This document shows positions 7,854 to 15,866 of a DNA stretch of 57,149 nt, one piece after another. Below the pieces are notes generated by a model. The model did not search any database and was not told the origin of the DNA. It was given only the letters and a program-made list of their open reading frames with translations. Numbering within the stretch: the first letter of the stretch is position 1; each line of letters begins with the position of its first letter. Position numbers and translations under genes: made by a program. The DNA comes from Ruminococcaceae bacterium UBA1404 (GTDB lineage Bacteria > Bacillota > Clostridia > Oscillospirales > Ruminococcaceae). Location of the stretch: positions 415-57,563 of the forward strand of contig DBQC01000024.1 of assembly GCA_002305075.1 (NCBI GenBank), written 5' to 3'.

Positions 7854-8171
7854 AATTGCGCCTCCAAAATGTTAGATTATAGCTTAGTTAAGTTATGTGC
7901 ATATTATATGCATATATTCCACCGATTGCAACGGATTATTTGAACAATTATGCCCTATATATCAGTAAATTCAGCTATATAGCAGATATAGCTTCTAATC
8001 TCTTTTGATTTTAATATATTTTATTGTTTATCTCTGTATTTTGATGTTTTCACTTAATTGTCTGAATTATTCATGCGCATATTTTTATTATTATTCACCT
8101 TCAGCCGGATGAGCTATCTGTTAAACCGATAGGTTTTACTATTTTAATACATCGTAAAATGCTTATTTTGC
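7854..8171. other. A+T-rich intergenic region between two divergent units
   Basis: About 400 bp separate the ABC binding-protein gene (minus) from perR (plus). It is strongly A+T-rich and holds no plausible gene. It carries the promoter and palindrome at 7898-7931 and a second perfect inverted repeat at 7973-7993 (AGCTATAT, 5-bp spacer, ATATAGCT). Nothing recognisable was seen from about 8000 to the perR promoter at 8172. Confidence 0.7.
7898..7931 (-). promoter_or_regulatory. Promoter and operator-like palindrome of the ABC transporter operon
   Basis: On the minus strand, TTGCAA (7931-7926) is followed after 17 bp by TATAAT (7908-7903). A perfect 7-1-7 palindrome, TGCATATTATATGCA (7898-7912), covers the -10. 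A repressor bound there would block RNA polymerase. The half-site resembles ArgR-type TGCAT elements, but the spacing is not exact, so the regulator is unknown. Confidence 0.65.
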
Positions 8172-8218
8172 TTGACATCGGTTAAAGGGTGTTCTATTAT
8201 TGATATGAATTATCAATA
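8172..8218 (+). promoter_or_regulatory. perR promoter with Fur/PerR-type operator
   Basis: TTGACA (8172-8177), 17 bp, TATTAT (8195-8200). Overlapping and following the -10 is an inverted repeat of 8-bp arms, TATTGATA and TATCAATA (8198-8218). Within it lies a 7-1-7 arrangement with a perfect ATTATCA half-site, as in Fur/PerR boxes. Autorepression by the Fur-family product encoded just downstream is the simplest reading. Confidence 0.75.
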
Positions 8219-8252
8219 TATGAAGTCTGCATTTTTTTAAGGAGAGATTACT

Positions 8253-8666
8253 ATGGCCGCCGCAAATCGCAACACGATACAGCGCAAGCTGGTGATGAAT
8301 GTGGTGCAAAACTCACTTCATCCCACCGCTGAGTATGTATATAAGACCATCAAGACAGATTATCCGGACATCAGCTTGGGCACGGTCTACCGCAATTTGA
8401 GCTTGCTGTCTAATCGTGGTGATATCCTCAAAATACCGCTACCGGGCAGCGCCGACCGCTTCGATCGGGACATATCGCTGCACTATCATGCGGTCTGCTC
8501 CGAATGCGGCGCAATCGACGATGTTCACGGTCTGGATTTGGGCGATATTGATATGGACGCCAGCCAAAATACAGGATATACTATTAGCGGACATACCCTG
8601 ATATTCACTGGCATTTGCCCCGAATGTCAGGCTAAGATAAGTGAACAATCTTTAATGGAGGAATGA
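8253..8666 (+). CDS. perR: Fur family peroxide-type regulator (PerR)
   Basis: The product is 137 aa. The N-terminal winged helix contains the recognition stretch PDISLGTVYRNLSLLSNRG. The metal-binding half has RFDRDISLHYHAVCSECG, matching the Asp and two His iron/manganese ligands of PerR, and two CxxC pairs (CSEC, CPEC) for structural zinc. PerR senses peroxide through iron-catalysed oxidation of its own histidines and derepresses oxidative stress genes. The gene is followed 3 bp later by rubrerythrin, a classic PerR target in anaerobes, and has a Fur-type box in its own promoter. A different Fur-family specificity remains possible. Confidence 0.82.
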   Translation: MAAANRNTIQRKLVMNVVQNSLHPTAEYVYKTIKTDYPDISLGTVYRNLSLLSNRGDILKIPLPGSADRFDRDISLHYHAVCSECGAIDDVHGLDLGDIDMDASQNTGYTISGHTLIFTGICPECQAKISEQSLMEE

Positions 8667-8669
8667 CAC

Positions 8670-9209
8670 ATGGAACTTAAAGGCACCAAAACCGAAGCCA
8701 ATCTGCTCACCGCTTTTGCCGGCGAGAGCCAGGCCCACACCAAGTATCTCTACTACGCCTCTAAAGCCAAAAGTGAGGGGTATGTTCAGATCTCCAACTT
8801 CTTTACCGAGACAGCCCTAAACGAGAAGGAACACGCTAAAATTTGGTTTAAGCTGCTGCACGACGGCGCAGTGCCCGACACCTGCACCAACCTAAATGAT
8901 GCCGCCGAGGGCGAGAACTACGAGTGGACCGATATGTATAAAGGCTTTGCCGAGACCGCTAAGGAGGAAGGCTTTGCCAAAATTGCCTATCTGTTTGAGC
9001 AGGTTGGCAAAATTGAAAAGCACCACGAGGAGCGCTATCGCCAGCTGCTTGAGAACATCGAGACCGGCAAGGTGTTTAAGCGCGACGAGAAGCAGGTTTG
9101 GATCTGCAACAACTGTGGTCACCTCCACACCGGTGCGGCTGCTCCCGAGCTCTGCCCGGTTTGCGACCATCCCAAAGCCCACTTCCAACTGGACGTTAAA
9201 GCCTACTAG
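8670..9209 (+). CDS. rbr: Rubrerythrin
   Basis: The product is 179 aa, behind the RBS TGGAGG. The N-terminal four-helix diiron domain has the expected Glu and His ligands in LLTAFAGESQAHTKYLYY, ETALNEKEHAKIWF and VGKIEKHHEERY. The C-terminal rubredoxin-like domain has a CNNCG..CPVCDHP iron site. It reduces hydrogen peroxide with electrons from NAD(P)H via partner proteins, protecting anaerobes from oxygen. It is cotranscribed with perR. Confidence 0.95.
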   Translation: MELKGTKTEANLLTAFAGESQAHTKYLYYASKAKSEGYVQISNFFTETALNEKEHAKIWFKLLHDGAVPDTCTNLNDAAEGENYEWTDMYKGFAETAKEEGFAKIAYLFEQVGKIEKHHEERYRQLLENIETGKVFKRDEKQVWICNNCGHLHTGAAAPELCPVCDHPKAHFQLDVKAY

Positions 9210-9228
9210 GCTGCGCCCTTATAAAATA

Positions 9229-9259
9229 AAATCCCCAGCATAAAGCCGGGGATTTTTTT
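9229..9259. terminator. Bidirectional terminator between rbr and trmB
   Basis: ATCCCCAGC pairs with GCCGGGGAT around ATAAA, followed by TTTTTTTC on plus. On minus the stem is followed by TTTATTTTAT. It serves both converging genes. Confidence 0.88.
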
Positions 9260-9268
9260 CGTTTACTT

Positions 9269-9928
9269 TTAAGTGCTGCGCCGGGCGATGACAAAATAGA
9301 TGGGCAGGCCTTTGGCTGTAAACATACGCTGGTGCTCGCTGTCGGGAAAATGGGCATAGGGGCTATCGAGCAGATCGTAGGTGATAAATTCGCTGGCAAA
9401 TCCGGCCTCCTCAAGGGCGGCAAGGCCGTCCTCAAACAGCGGGAGATTGTCGGTGCGAAAGTACAGCTCCCCGCCGGGCGACAGAAAGCTCCGGTACTGC
9501 TCTAACTGCCTTGGATGCACCAACCGGTGCTTTTGATGGCGGGCTTTGGGCCAGGGGTTGGGAAAGTTGATATACAGCCGTTCCACCCGGTCCTCGGGGC
9601 CAAACACCAGCCGAATGCGCTCTATGTCAAAAGCCGTTAGGCGCAGGTTGTCGGTCTGCCGGTCGATCTCGGCCCGGGCGGCCAATACGGCCCGCATGGC
9701 AAGAAAAAGCACTTCGTCCTTGATGTCCACCGCCACATAGTTGACCTCGGGCTGCCGAGAGAGCATCTGGGCGATAAACTCGCCCTTGCCGCATCCCAGC
9801 TCAAGGTGGAGCGGGCGGGCAGAGTCGAACTGTTCGGCCCAGCGCCCCCGCAGAGTCTCAGGCCGGCTGACAAAAAAGGGGCAGGCCTCCAGCGCGGGCC
9901 GGGCCTGGGGGTTATGGCGTATGCGCAT
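9269..9928 (-). CDS. trmB: tRNA (guanine-N7-)-methyltransferase
   Basis: The product is 219 aa. The SAM-binding motif HLELGCGKGEFI lies near residue 45, followed by VAVDIKDEVLF, the catalytic-region motif YINFPNPWPKARHQKHRLVH and FRTDNLPLFE. It methylates G46 of tRNA variable loops. The start has the RBS AAAGGAGG, and a TATAAT on the minus strand at 9968-9963 is a probable -10. Monocistronic. Confidence 0.95.
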   Translation of the reverse strand: MRIRHNPQARPALEACPFFVSRPETLRGRWAEQFDSARPLHLELGCGKGEFIAQMLSRQPEVNYVAVDIKDEVLFLAMRAVLAARAEIDRQTDNLRLTAFDIERIRLVFGPEDRVERLYINFPNPWPKARHQKHRLVHPRQLEQYRSFLSPGGELYFRTDNLPLFEDGLAALEEAGFASEFITYDLLDSPYAHFPDSEHQRMFTAKGLPIYFVIARRST

Positions 9929-10056
9929 AGGGCACCTCCTTTAAGCGTTTGCAATCCCAGCAATTATAGCACAGCCTTTTGCCTTTTTACAGGGTGTGCC
10001 CTGCTTGCCCCGGACAAAATTAAAAATTGCTGCCCCGTGCCGGGAGCCGACCGGCG

Positions 10057-10085
10057 TTGCTTTATCCGCCTAAAAGCGCTATAAT
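10057..10085 (+). promoter_or_regulatory. Promoter of the MFS transporter gene
   Basis: TTGCTT (10057-10062), 17 bp, TATAAT (10080-10085), with the RBS AAAGGAG and ATG at 10122 downstream. Confidence 0.7.
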
Positions 10086-10121
10086 ACTTCTTGTGTGCAT
10101 ACATAAAAAAGGAGTGTTCTC

Positions 10122-11375
10122 ATGATAAAAGCAGACAAACTGCCCTTTCATTATAGTTGGGCGGTGGTTTTTGCCTGCGGTGTGGGTATGTTTGTCATTT
10201 TCCCGCTGGTGTTCACCGTATCGGGCATCTATGTGGTGCCCATCACCCAGGAGCTGGGCATTACCCGCACTGCCTATGCCCTGAGCAACACTTTGCAAAT
10301 GCTTGTATCGGCCTGCGCCGCCTTTTTTCTAAGCCGACTGCTCAGCCGCTTTACCGCCCGAAAGATCATGATTACGGCGGCCTTTGTGGCGGGCGTCAAC
10401 CTGATGTCCTACAGCTTAATCCGCTCGGTGGGCGGCCTCTATATCCGGGCGGCCATCACCGGATTTTGCACCTGTTTAGCCGGAAATATCATCATGATTA
10501 TTTTGCTTCAGCGGTGGTTTGTTAAAAATGTCAATACCGCCATGAGCCTGGCCTTTACCTGTTCGGGTCTGGGCGGCATGGTGCTAAGCCAGGTGCTGTC
10601 TCGGGTCTTGGTGGCGTATAACTGGCGTGTCTGCTATATTGTATCCGGTCTTGCGGTGCTGCTGCTGGTGGTGCCGACCTATGTGCTGCTGCTGCGCAGC
10701 GAGCCTGCCGATGTGGGCCTTAGACCCTATGGCGCCGAGCAGATTGAGGGCGCCACGGTAGAAGCTGCGCTGGAGGAGGATGGCGTTACCCTGTCTCAGG
10801 CACGGAGCCACGCCTATTTTTACTTCTTCCTCCCCGCCGCTATGATGGTCAGCATGGCCTCGGGATGTGGGCTCAACCTGGCTCCCTCTCTGTACGATTC
10901 GGGCTACATTATTACCACCGTGGCCACCATTCAGTCGGTCTACGCCATACTTAACTCGGTCATGAAGCTCTCGGTGGGCGTTATCTTTGATAAAATTGGC
11001 GCCAAAGTGGGGCTGTTTATTGTGGTGATGGGCTATGCCGTGGGCTATATGGCGCTGGCTTTTGCCCATCTTAACCCGGTGCTGGGCTTTGCGGCCGGTA
11101 TCGGCTTAGGGGTGGGCATTGCATGGGTCTCGCTGGGGCTGCCCTTTGCCATCTCCAGCATTTTTGGGCGCAAGGATTATGCTGCCGTGTTTGGCTTTTT
11201 CTCCATGGCCACCCAGATGGCCTCGGCCTTTTCGGTCACCGGGGCCGGACTGGTCTACGATATAGCGGGAAGCTACTTCCCCATCTGGACTGTGTTCAGC
11301 CTGGGCTGCGTGGTGGCTTTTGGGGTGTTCTGGGTGGGGCTTAGCCGCAACTTTTTCGGACGCAGCACCACTTAA
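10122..11375 (+). CDS. Major facilitator superfamily transporter
   Basis: The product is 417 aa with twelve hydrophobic segments and a central hydrophilic loop (about residues 200-225). The N-terminal part (YVVPITQELGITRTAYALSN, then SRLLSRFTARKIM) resembles the oxalate/formate antiporter-like and monocarboxylate branches of the MFS. The equivalent second-half signature is IFDKIGAKVGLFIVV. The substrate is unknown; a small organic acid is a guess from similarity only. The gene is bounded by its own promoter and terminator. Confidence 0.85.
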   Translation: MIKADKLPFHYSWAVVFACGVGMFVIFPLVFTVSGIYVVPITQELGITRTAYALSNTLQMLVSACAAFFLSRLLSRFTARKIMITAAFVAGVNLMSYSLIRSVGGLYIRAAITGFCTCLAGNIIMIILLQRWFVKNVNTAMSLAFTCSGLGGMVLSQVLSRVLVAYNWRVCYIVSGLAVLLLVVPTYVLLLRSEPADVGLRPYGAEQIEGATVEAALEEDGVTLSQARSHAYFYFFLPAAMMVSMASGCGLNLAPSLYDSGYIITTVATIQSVYAILNSVMKLSVGVIFDKIGAKVGLFIVVMGYAVGYMALAFAHLNPVLGFAAGIGLGVGIAWVSLGLPFAISSIFGRKDYAAVFGFFSMATQMASAFSVTGAGLVYDIAGSYFPIWTVFSLGCVVAFGVFWVGLSRNFFGRSTT

Positions 11376-11380
11376 ATGCC

Positions 11381-11411
11381 AGCCGGCAGTTTTTTAACTG
11401 CCGGCTTTTTA
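11381..11411 (+). terminator. Terminator of the MFS transporter gene
   Basis: AGCCGGCAGTT pairs with AACTGCCGGCT around TTTT, followed by TTTTTAT. Confidence 0.88.
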
Positions 11412-11499
11412 TATGGTCAAACCCATACTTTTTGTGTATAATCTTCGCAAAGCTTATATTGAGCTTACCCTCACCCCTTCGCTAAAGGAGTTGACCAGT

Positions 11500-12573
11500 A
11501 TGCCCAGTGCCCCCAAACCGCCCGCCGAGGGCCCCCGCCCCAAGGACGAGCTGTGGGCTTTTATAGACCAGACTCATAACGAGGCCCTTTGGGCCGAGGC
11601 CAAGGCCCAAAAAGATGCCGATTTCGAACCACCTTTATGGAAGGATCCTCCCCCGCCGCCGGCCGCCAAAAAGCCAAAAAAGCTGGGCGATTGGTTCTGG
11701 CGGGTGGGCTTTTACCTGTCGGTAGCCATGGTGGTGGTGTCCACCGGGCTGTTGGTGCTGGATGCCTACCGCAGCCACCGGGACCAAAAAATCTACGAGG
11801 AACTGCTCAAATTGCAGGCCTCGTTTGAAGCGCCCTCCTCCGAGCCGGGCAGCACCCCCAATGAGCCCGGCCAGCCCACCATTCTGCCCGGTCTTGCGGC
11901 CGCCTATGATGAAAACAACGACTTAGTGGGCTGGATTAAGGTGCCCGACACGGTGGTGGATTTTCCCGTGGTGCAGGGGGTGGACAACGACGAATATCTG
12001 CGGGCCAACTTCCGCCGGCAGTACAGCCTTCACGGCATCCCCTTTGTGGACTATCGCATAGACCTGTCCGGCCAGCCCGAGCATCAGCCCGACAATATCA
12101 TCGTCTACGGGCACAACATCGGCGACGGGCTGATGTTTAATATGTTTGTAAACTACAGCGACCCCGCCTATTACGAAAAGCATCCCATTATTGAGCTAAG
12201 CTCGCTTTACGACACCCGCAGCTATAAAATTTTTGCGGCCTTTATCACCAATGGTGACACCAAAAACGGTTACCTGTTCCCTTATCATATGTACCTGAGC
12301 TTTGCCGCTGCCGACCAGTTTGACGGCTTTATTGCGGCCATCCGGGACCGCAGCTACCTCAATGTGGACATGGATGTGCGCTATGGCGACCGGCTGCTCT
12401 GCATCTCTACCTGCACCTACGAGTTTGACGGCGCCCGCTTTGTGGTGTTTGCCCGGGAGCTCCGTGAGGGTGAGAGCACCGACCCGGCTCCGGTTACCCG
12501 CAACCCCGACCCCCTGCTGCCTGCCGCCTTTACCCGGCTCTATGGCGGCCGCAGCGACCAGCCGCCCAGCTAA
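11500..12573 (+). CDS. srtB: Class B sortase (SrtB)
   Basis: The start chosen is ATG 11500, nine bases after AAAGGAG; the frame is open upstream without an RBS. The product is 357 aa. A long proline-rich cytoplasmic N-terminus (PPAEGPRPK, PPPPPAAKKPKK) precedes one TM helix (about residues 70-92) and an extracellular sortase domain. Catalytic residues seen are His205 (VYGHNIGDG), Cys305 (ISTCTYEF) and Arg313 (GARFVVFAREL), as in sortase B. Sortases cleave a sorting motif and join proteins to the cell wall. No adjacent gene has a standard sorting signal, so this is an orphan enzyme. TATAAT at 11437-11442 is a likely -10. Confidence 0.9.
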   Translation: MPSAPKPPAEGPRPKDELWAFIDQTHNEALWAEAKAQKDADFEPPLWKDPPPPPAAKKPKKLGDWFWRVGFYLSVAMVVVSTGLLVLDAYRSHRDQKIYEELLKLQASFEAPSSEPGSTPNEPGQPTILPGLAAAYDENNDLVGWIKVPDTVVDFPVVQGVDNDEYLRANFRRQYSLHGIPFVDYRIDLSGQPEHQPDNIIVYGHNIGDGLMFNMFVNYSDPAYYEKHPIIELSSLYDTRSYKIFAAFITNGDTKNGYLFPYHMYLSFAAADQFDGFIAAIRDRSYLNVDMDVRYGDRLLCISTCTYEFDGARFVVFARELREGESTDPAPVTRNPDPLLPAAFTRLYGGRSDQPPS

Positions 12574-12588
12574 ATCGGCATTTTCCAC

Positions 12589-12618
12589 ATGGGACAGCCC
12601 CTGCGCTGTCCCATTTTT
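12589..12618 (+). terminator. Terminator of the sortase gene
   Basis: A perfect 10-bp stem, ATGGGACAGC with GCTGTCCCAT, has a CCCTGC loop and is followed by TTTT. Confidence 0.9.
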
Positions 12619-12643
12619 GCAGGTTTTGCCCCTTTGTGTCGTC

Positions 12644-12672
12644 TGGACAGATCGATATAGATATGGTAGAAT
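12644..12672 (+). promoter_or_regulatory. Promoter of the pyrBC operon
   Basis: TGGACA (12644-12649), 17 bp, TAGAAT (12667-12672). The distance to the pyrB start is short, about 36 bp. That leaves no room for a PyrR-type attenuator leader, so any pyrimidine control here works differently. Confidence 0.65.
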
Positions 12673-12708
12673 ACTTTGATATGCTTTTTGGGAAGGGATG
12701 ATAAGGCT

Positions 12709-13629
12709 ATGCCCCTAACGCAGAAAAATCTGCTTGGAATGCGAGGCCTCTCGAGAGAGGGGATCCTCGCTATTTTTATGGCCGCCGACGAAAATCGACG
12801 GCTGCTGGACACCGACCACAAGAAAAAGGACACGCTAAAGGGCAAGACGCTACTCAATGTTTTTTACGAAAACAGCACCCGCACCCGAATCTCCTTCGAA
12901 CTGGCCGGCAAGTGCCTCGGGGCTACCGTGGTCAACATGACCGCCCCCAGCTCCAGCGTCCAAAAGGGTGAGAACCTGGTGGACACCGCCAAAAACCTAG
13001 ACGCCATGGCGGCCGATGTCATGGTCATTCGCCACCACAGCTCAGGCGTGCCGCATATTCTGTCGCGCCACCTAAAGGCTGCGGTGGTCAATGCCGGCGA
13101 TGGGATGCACGAGCACCCCACCCAGGCGCTGCTGGATATGTACACCATCCTCAAAGAAAAAGGCGGATTTGACGGTTTGCGCGTGGCCATTTTAGGCGAC
13201 ATCGAGCACTCGCGCGTTGCCCGCAGCAACCTGTTAGGGCTTTCTACCATGGGCGCTCGGGTGGTGATTGCCGCTCCCGCCACGCTGCTGCCCCGGGACA
13301 TCCACAAGATGGGCTGCGAGGTGACCTGCGACATGAAGGCCGCCGTGCGGGAGGCCGATGTGGTGATGACGCTGCGCATTCAGCACGAGCGCCAGAATGT
13401 GGGGCTTTTTCCGTCGGTCAACGAATACGCACAGCAGTTTGGACTGGGCAGCGAGCTACTTAGCTATGCCAAGCCCGATGCGCTGGTGATGCACCCCGGT
13501 CCCATAAACCGCGGGGTGGAGCTTATGAGCGAGGTGGCCGACGGCGTGCAGTCGGTAATCCTCGAACAGGTCACCAACGGCGTGGCCATCCGCATGGGCG
13601 TGCTCGAGCTGCTGTGCGGCGTGCGATAG
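12709..13629 (+). CDS. pyrB: Aspartate carbamoyltransferase catalytic chain
   Basis: The start is ATG 12709 (MPLTQKN), giving 306 aa, normal for the family. The carbamoyl-phosphate loop FYENSTRTRISFE, the SSVQKGE loop and HPTQALLDMYT are intact. DGLRVAILGDIEHSRVARSN and MHPGPINRGVE complete the signature. It joins carbamoyl phosphate and aspartate in the first dedicated step of pyrimidine synthesis. No regulatory chain (pyrI) gene follows; pyrC begins 12 bp later. Confidence 0.95.
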   Translation: MPLTQKNLLGMRGLSREGILAIFMAADENRRLLDTDHKKKDTLKGKTLLNVFYENSTRTRISFELAGKCLGATVVNMTAPSSSVQKGENLVDTAKNLDAMAADVMVIRHHSSGVPHILSRHLKAAVVNAGDGMHEHPTQALLDMYTILKEKGGFDGLRVAILGDIEHSRVARSNLLGLSTMGARVVIAAPATLLPRDIHKMGCEVTCDMKAAVREADVVMTLRIQHERQNVGLFPSVNEYAQQFGLGSELLSYAKPDALVMHPGPINRGVELMSEVADGVQSVILEQVTNGVAIRMGVLELLCGVR

Positions 13630-13641
13630 GGGGGCGACACC

Positions 13642-14913
13642 ATGCTGATTAAAAATGCCTATATTCTAACCGGCACCGAACCCATGGACATCCTTATAGC
13701 CGAGGGACAGATCCGGGCGGTGGGCAAAAATCTGCCCGCCGGAGACGGCCCGGTGGTGGACGCCACCGGTCTTAGGGCGTTGCCCGGCTTTGTAGACCTG
13801 CACTGCCACCTGCGAGAGCCGGGACAGGAGTATAAGGACGACTTAGCTCACGGTGTGGCCAGTGCGGCGGTGGGCGGCTTTACCGACATTGCCTGTATGC
13901 CCAATACCCAGCCGGTGGCCGACCAAAAAACTGTGATAGCCTATATTAAAAAGATGTCGGCCATCTGTCCCGGAGCCCGGGTGCATCCGGTGGCCGCCGC
14001 CTCGATGGGCCTAAAGGGCGAGCACCTCACCGAAATGATTACGCTTAAAAATGAAGGGGCCGTGGCCTTTTCGGACGACGGCAGTCCCATTTGTAATGCG
14101 GCCTTCATGCGCCGGGCCCTTACTTACGCCAAGATGACCGGCCTTGCGGTGATGAACCACTGCGAGGAACTTTCTCTCACTCAGGGCAGCCAGATGAACG
14201 AGGGCATCGTCTCCACCATGATGGGCCTAAAAGGTTATCCCGCCATAGCCGAGGAGATGATGATTGCCCGAGATTTGCAAATTGCCGACTATGTGGGCGG
14301 CTGGGTGCACATTTGCCATGTGAGCACGGCTGCGGGGGTCGAGCTGATTCGCCAGGCCAAGGCACGGGGCGTGCGGGTAACCTGCGAGGCCACTCCCCAC
14401 CACTTCAGCCTCACCGAGGAGGCCTGCATCGGCTATAACACCATGGCCAAAGTAAGCCCGCCCTTGCGCACCGAGACCGACCGGCAAGCCATCATCCGGG
14501 GCCTGGCTGACGGCACCATCGATGCCATCGCCACCGACCACGCCCCCCATCATCCCGACGAAAAAAGCCAGAGCTTTGACGAAGCCCACAAGGGTATGGT
14601 GGGCTTCGAAACAGCCTTTGCTCTAGCAGTTACCGAGCTGCTTGAGCCCTGCCACATCGACCTTGCCCGGCTGATTGAGCTGCTCAGCCACGCTCCCCGC
14701 AAGATTATTCACCTTCCCCATATGGCCTTTAACCCCGGTGACCCCGCCGACTTTACGCTCTGTGATCTGAATGTGCGCTGGGTGGTAAAGCCCGAGCACT
14801 TTGCCTCCAAGGCCAAAAACACCCCCTTTGGCGGCCGTGAGCTCACCGGTCGGGTGATGGCCACCTTTGTAGGCGGGCGCCAGATTGTAGAAAACGCGCG
14901 ATTTATCGGCTGA
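13642..14913 (+). CDS. pyrC: Dihydroorotase
   Basis: The product is 423 aa. Metal ligands are in DLHCHLREPGQEYKDD (HxH motif), and NHCEE, HICHVSTAAGVE and ATDHAPHHPDEK are in their usual order, as in type I (PyrC/AllB-like) dihydroorotases of Gram-positives. It closes carbamoyl aspartate to dihydroorotate. It follows pyrB by 12 bp and is followed 17 bp later by the pyrE-like gene, so all three are one operon. Confidence 0.95.
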   Translation: MLIKNAYILTGTEPMDILIAEGQIRAVGKNLPAGDGPVVDATGLRALPGFVDLHCHLREPGQEYKDDLAHGVASAAVGGFTDIACMPNTQPVADQKTVIAYIKKMSAICPGARVHPVAAASMGLKGEHLTEMITLKNEGAVAFSDDGSPICNAAFMRRALTYAKMTGLAVMNHCEELSLTQGSQMNEGIVSTMMGLKGYPAIAEEMMIARDLQIADYVGGWVHICHVSTAAGVELIRQAKARGVRVTCEATPHHFSLTEEACIGYNTMAKVSPPLRTETDRQAIIRGLADGTIDAIATDHAPHHPDEKSQSFDEAHKGMVGFETAFALAVTELLEPCHIDLARLIELLSHAPRKIIHLPHMAFNPGDPADFTLCDLNVRWVVKPEHFASKAKNTPFGGRELTGRVMATFVGGRQIVENARFIG

Positions 14914-14930
14914 GAAAGGATTATTGCACT

Positions 14931-15809
14931 ATGTTGACCCAATGGCTTTTTGACACCCAGGCCCTGCGCATCTGCCCCGACAACCGGCCTTTTTGGTATA
15001 CCTCGGGCAGTATTGGGCCCTATTACATAAACACCCACTTTCTCTGTGGCGGCGAGAAGAAGGCCCAGACAGTGCTGGACATCATAGACGGTGCGCTAGC
15101 TCTGGGCGATAAGCCCGCCTGCCCTCGGCTTGTGGGCGAGACACTTGAGGAAGAAATCGCCAGAGAAGGTATCTTTGCCCGGGTTATCGACTGCTTGGTG
15201 GCCTATATAAAGGCGCATATCCCCCTGAGTGAAATACGCTATATATCGGGCGGCGAGCGGCGGGACTGGTTCTTCTCGCTGCCGGTGGCTCGCCGGCTTG
15301 GGCTGCCCCACATTGCGCTGTATAAGGACCTCTCGGCCGTGCTCAGCGACAAAGAGACCCATCGACCCATCACGGCCATGGAGCCGGGAGCCAGCACGCT
15401 CCACATCGCCGACCTTATCACCGAAGCCTCCAGCTACGAGCGAGCGTGGGCGCCGGCCATCGAGGTTTTGGGTGGGCGCATTGCCCAGTCTCTGGTGGTC
15501 ATCGACCGGATGCAAGGGGGCGCAGAGGTGCTCAGCCGCTTAAAGATTGGCCACCATGCGCTGGTATCCATCGACATGGTGCTCTTTGACGCCGCCCTCG
15601 ACGCCGGGCTGATCAGCCCGGCTCAGTATGAGATGGTGGCCGCCTTTATCAAAAATCCCCATGCGTCCATGCAGCGCTTTTTGCGTGACAATCCGGATTT
15701 TATCAAGGAGGCGCTCTCGGCCGACAGCCGCACCGCCAGCCGGGCGCTGCTCTGCCTTGAAAAAGATATTTACGGGCTGGGCCAGATGGGCTTCACCCAA
15801 AAACCTTAA
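14931..15809 (+). CDS. Orotate phosphoribosyltransferase-like protein
   Basis: The product is 292 aa, longer than ordinary PyrE (about 200-210 aa). PFWYTSGSIGPYYINTHFL near the N-terminus and YISGGERRDWFFSLPVARRLG in the middle recall type I phosphoribosyltransferases and the pyrE-like proteins annotated in Clostridia. The place of the PRPP-binding VDDVxTTG loop is taken by IADLITEASSYERAW (from Asp161). The acidic pair and the TTG are lost. Position behind pyrBC argues for a role in pyrimidine synthesis, but catalytic OPRT activity is not certain. It may be a variant enzyme or a regulatory relative. Confidence 0.65.
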   Translation: MLTQWLFDTQALRICPDNRPFWYTSGSIGPYYINTHFLCGGEKKAQTVLDIIDGALALGDKPACPRLVGETLEEEIAREGIFARVIDCLVAYIKAHIPLSEIRYISGGERRDWFFSLPVARRLGLPHIALYKDLSAVLSDKETHRPITAMEPGASTLHIADLITEASSYERAWAPAIEVLGGRIAQSLVVIDRMQGGAEVLSRLKIGHHALVSIDMVLFDAALDAGLISPAQYEMVAAFIKNPHASMQRFLRDNPDFIKEALSADSRTASRALLCLEKDIYGLGQMGFTQKP

Positions 15810-15822
15810 ATTTTTATTAAAG

Positions 15823-15856
15823 AACAGGCCGCCCGAGGGCGGCCTGTTTTTGTGCT
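15823..15856. terminator. Bidirectional terminator after the pyrimidine operon
   Basis: ACAGGCCGCCC pairs with GGGCGGCCTGT around GA, with TTTTTGTG on plus. On minus TTCTTTAATAAAAATTT follows, so it can also end the converging secreted-protein gene. Confidence 0.88.
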
Positions 15857-15866
15857 TATAAGGCGG

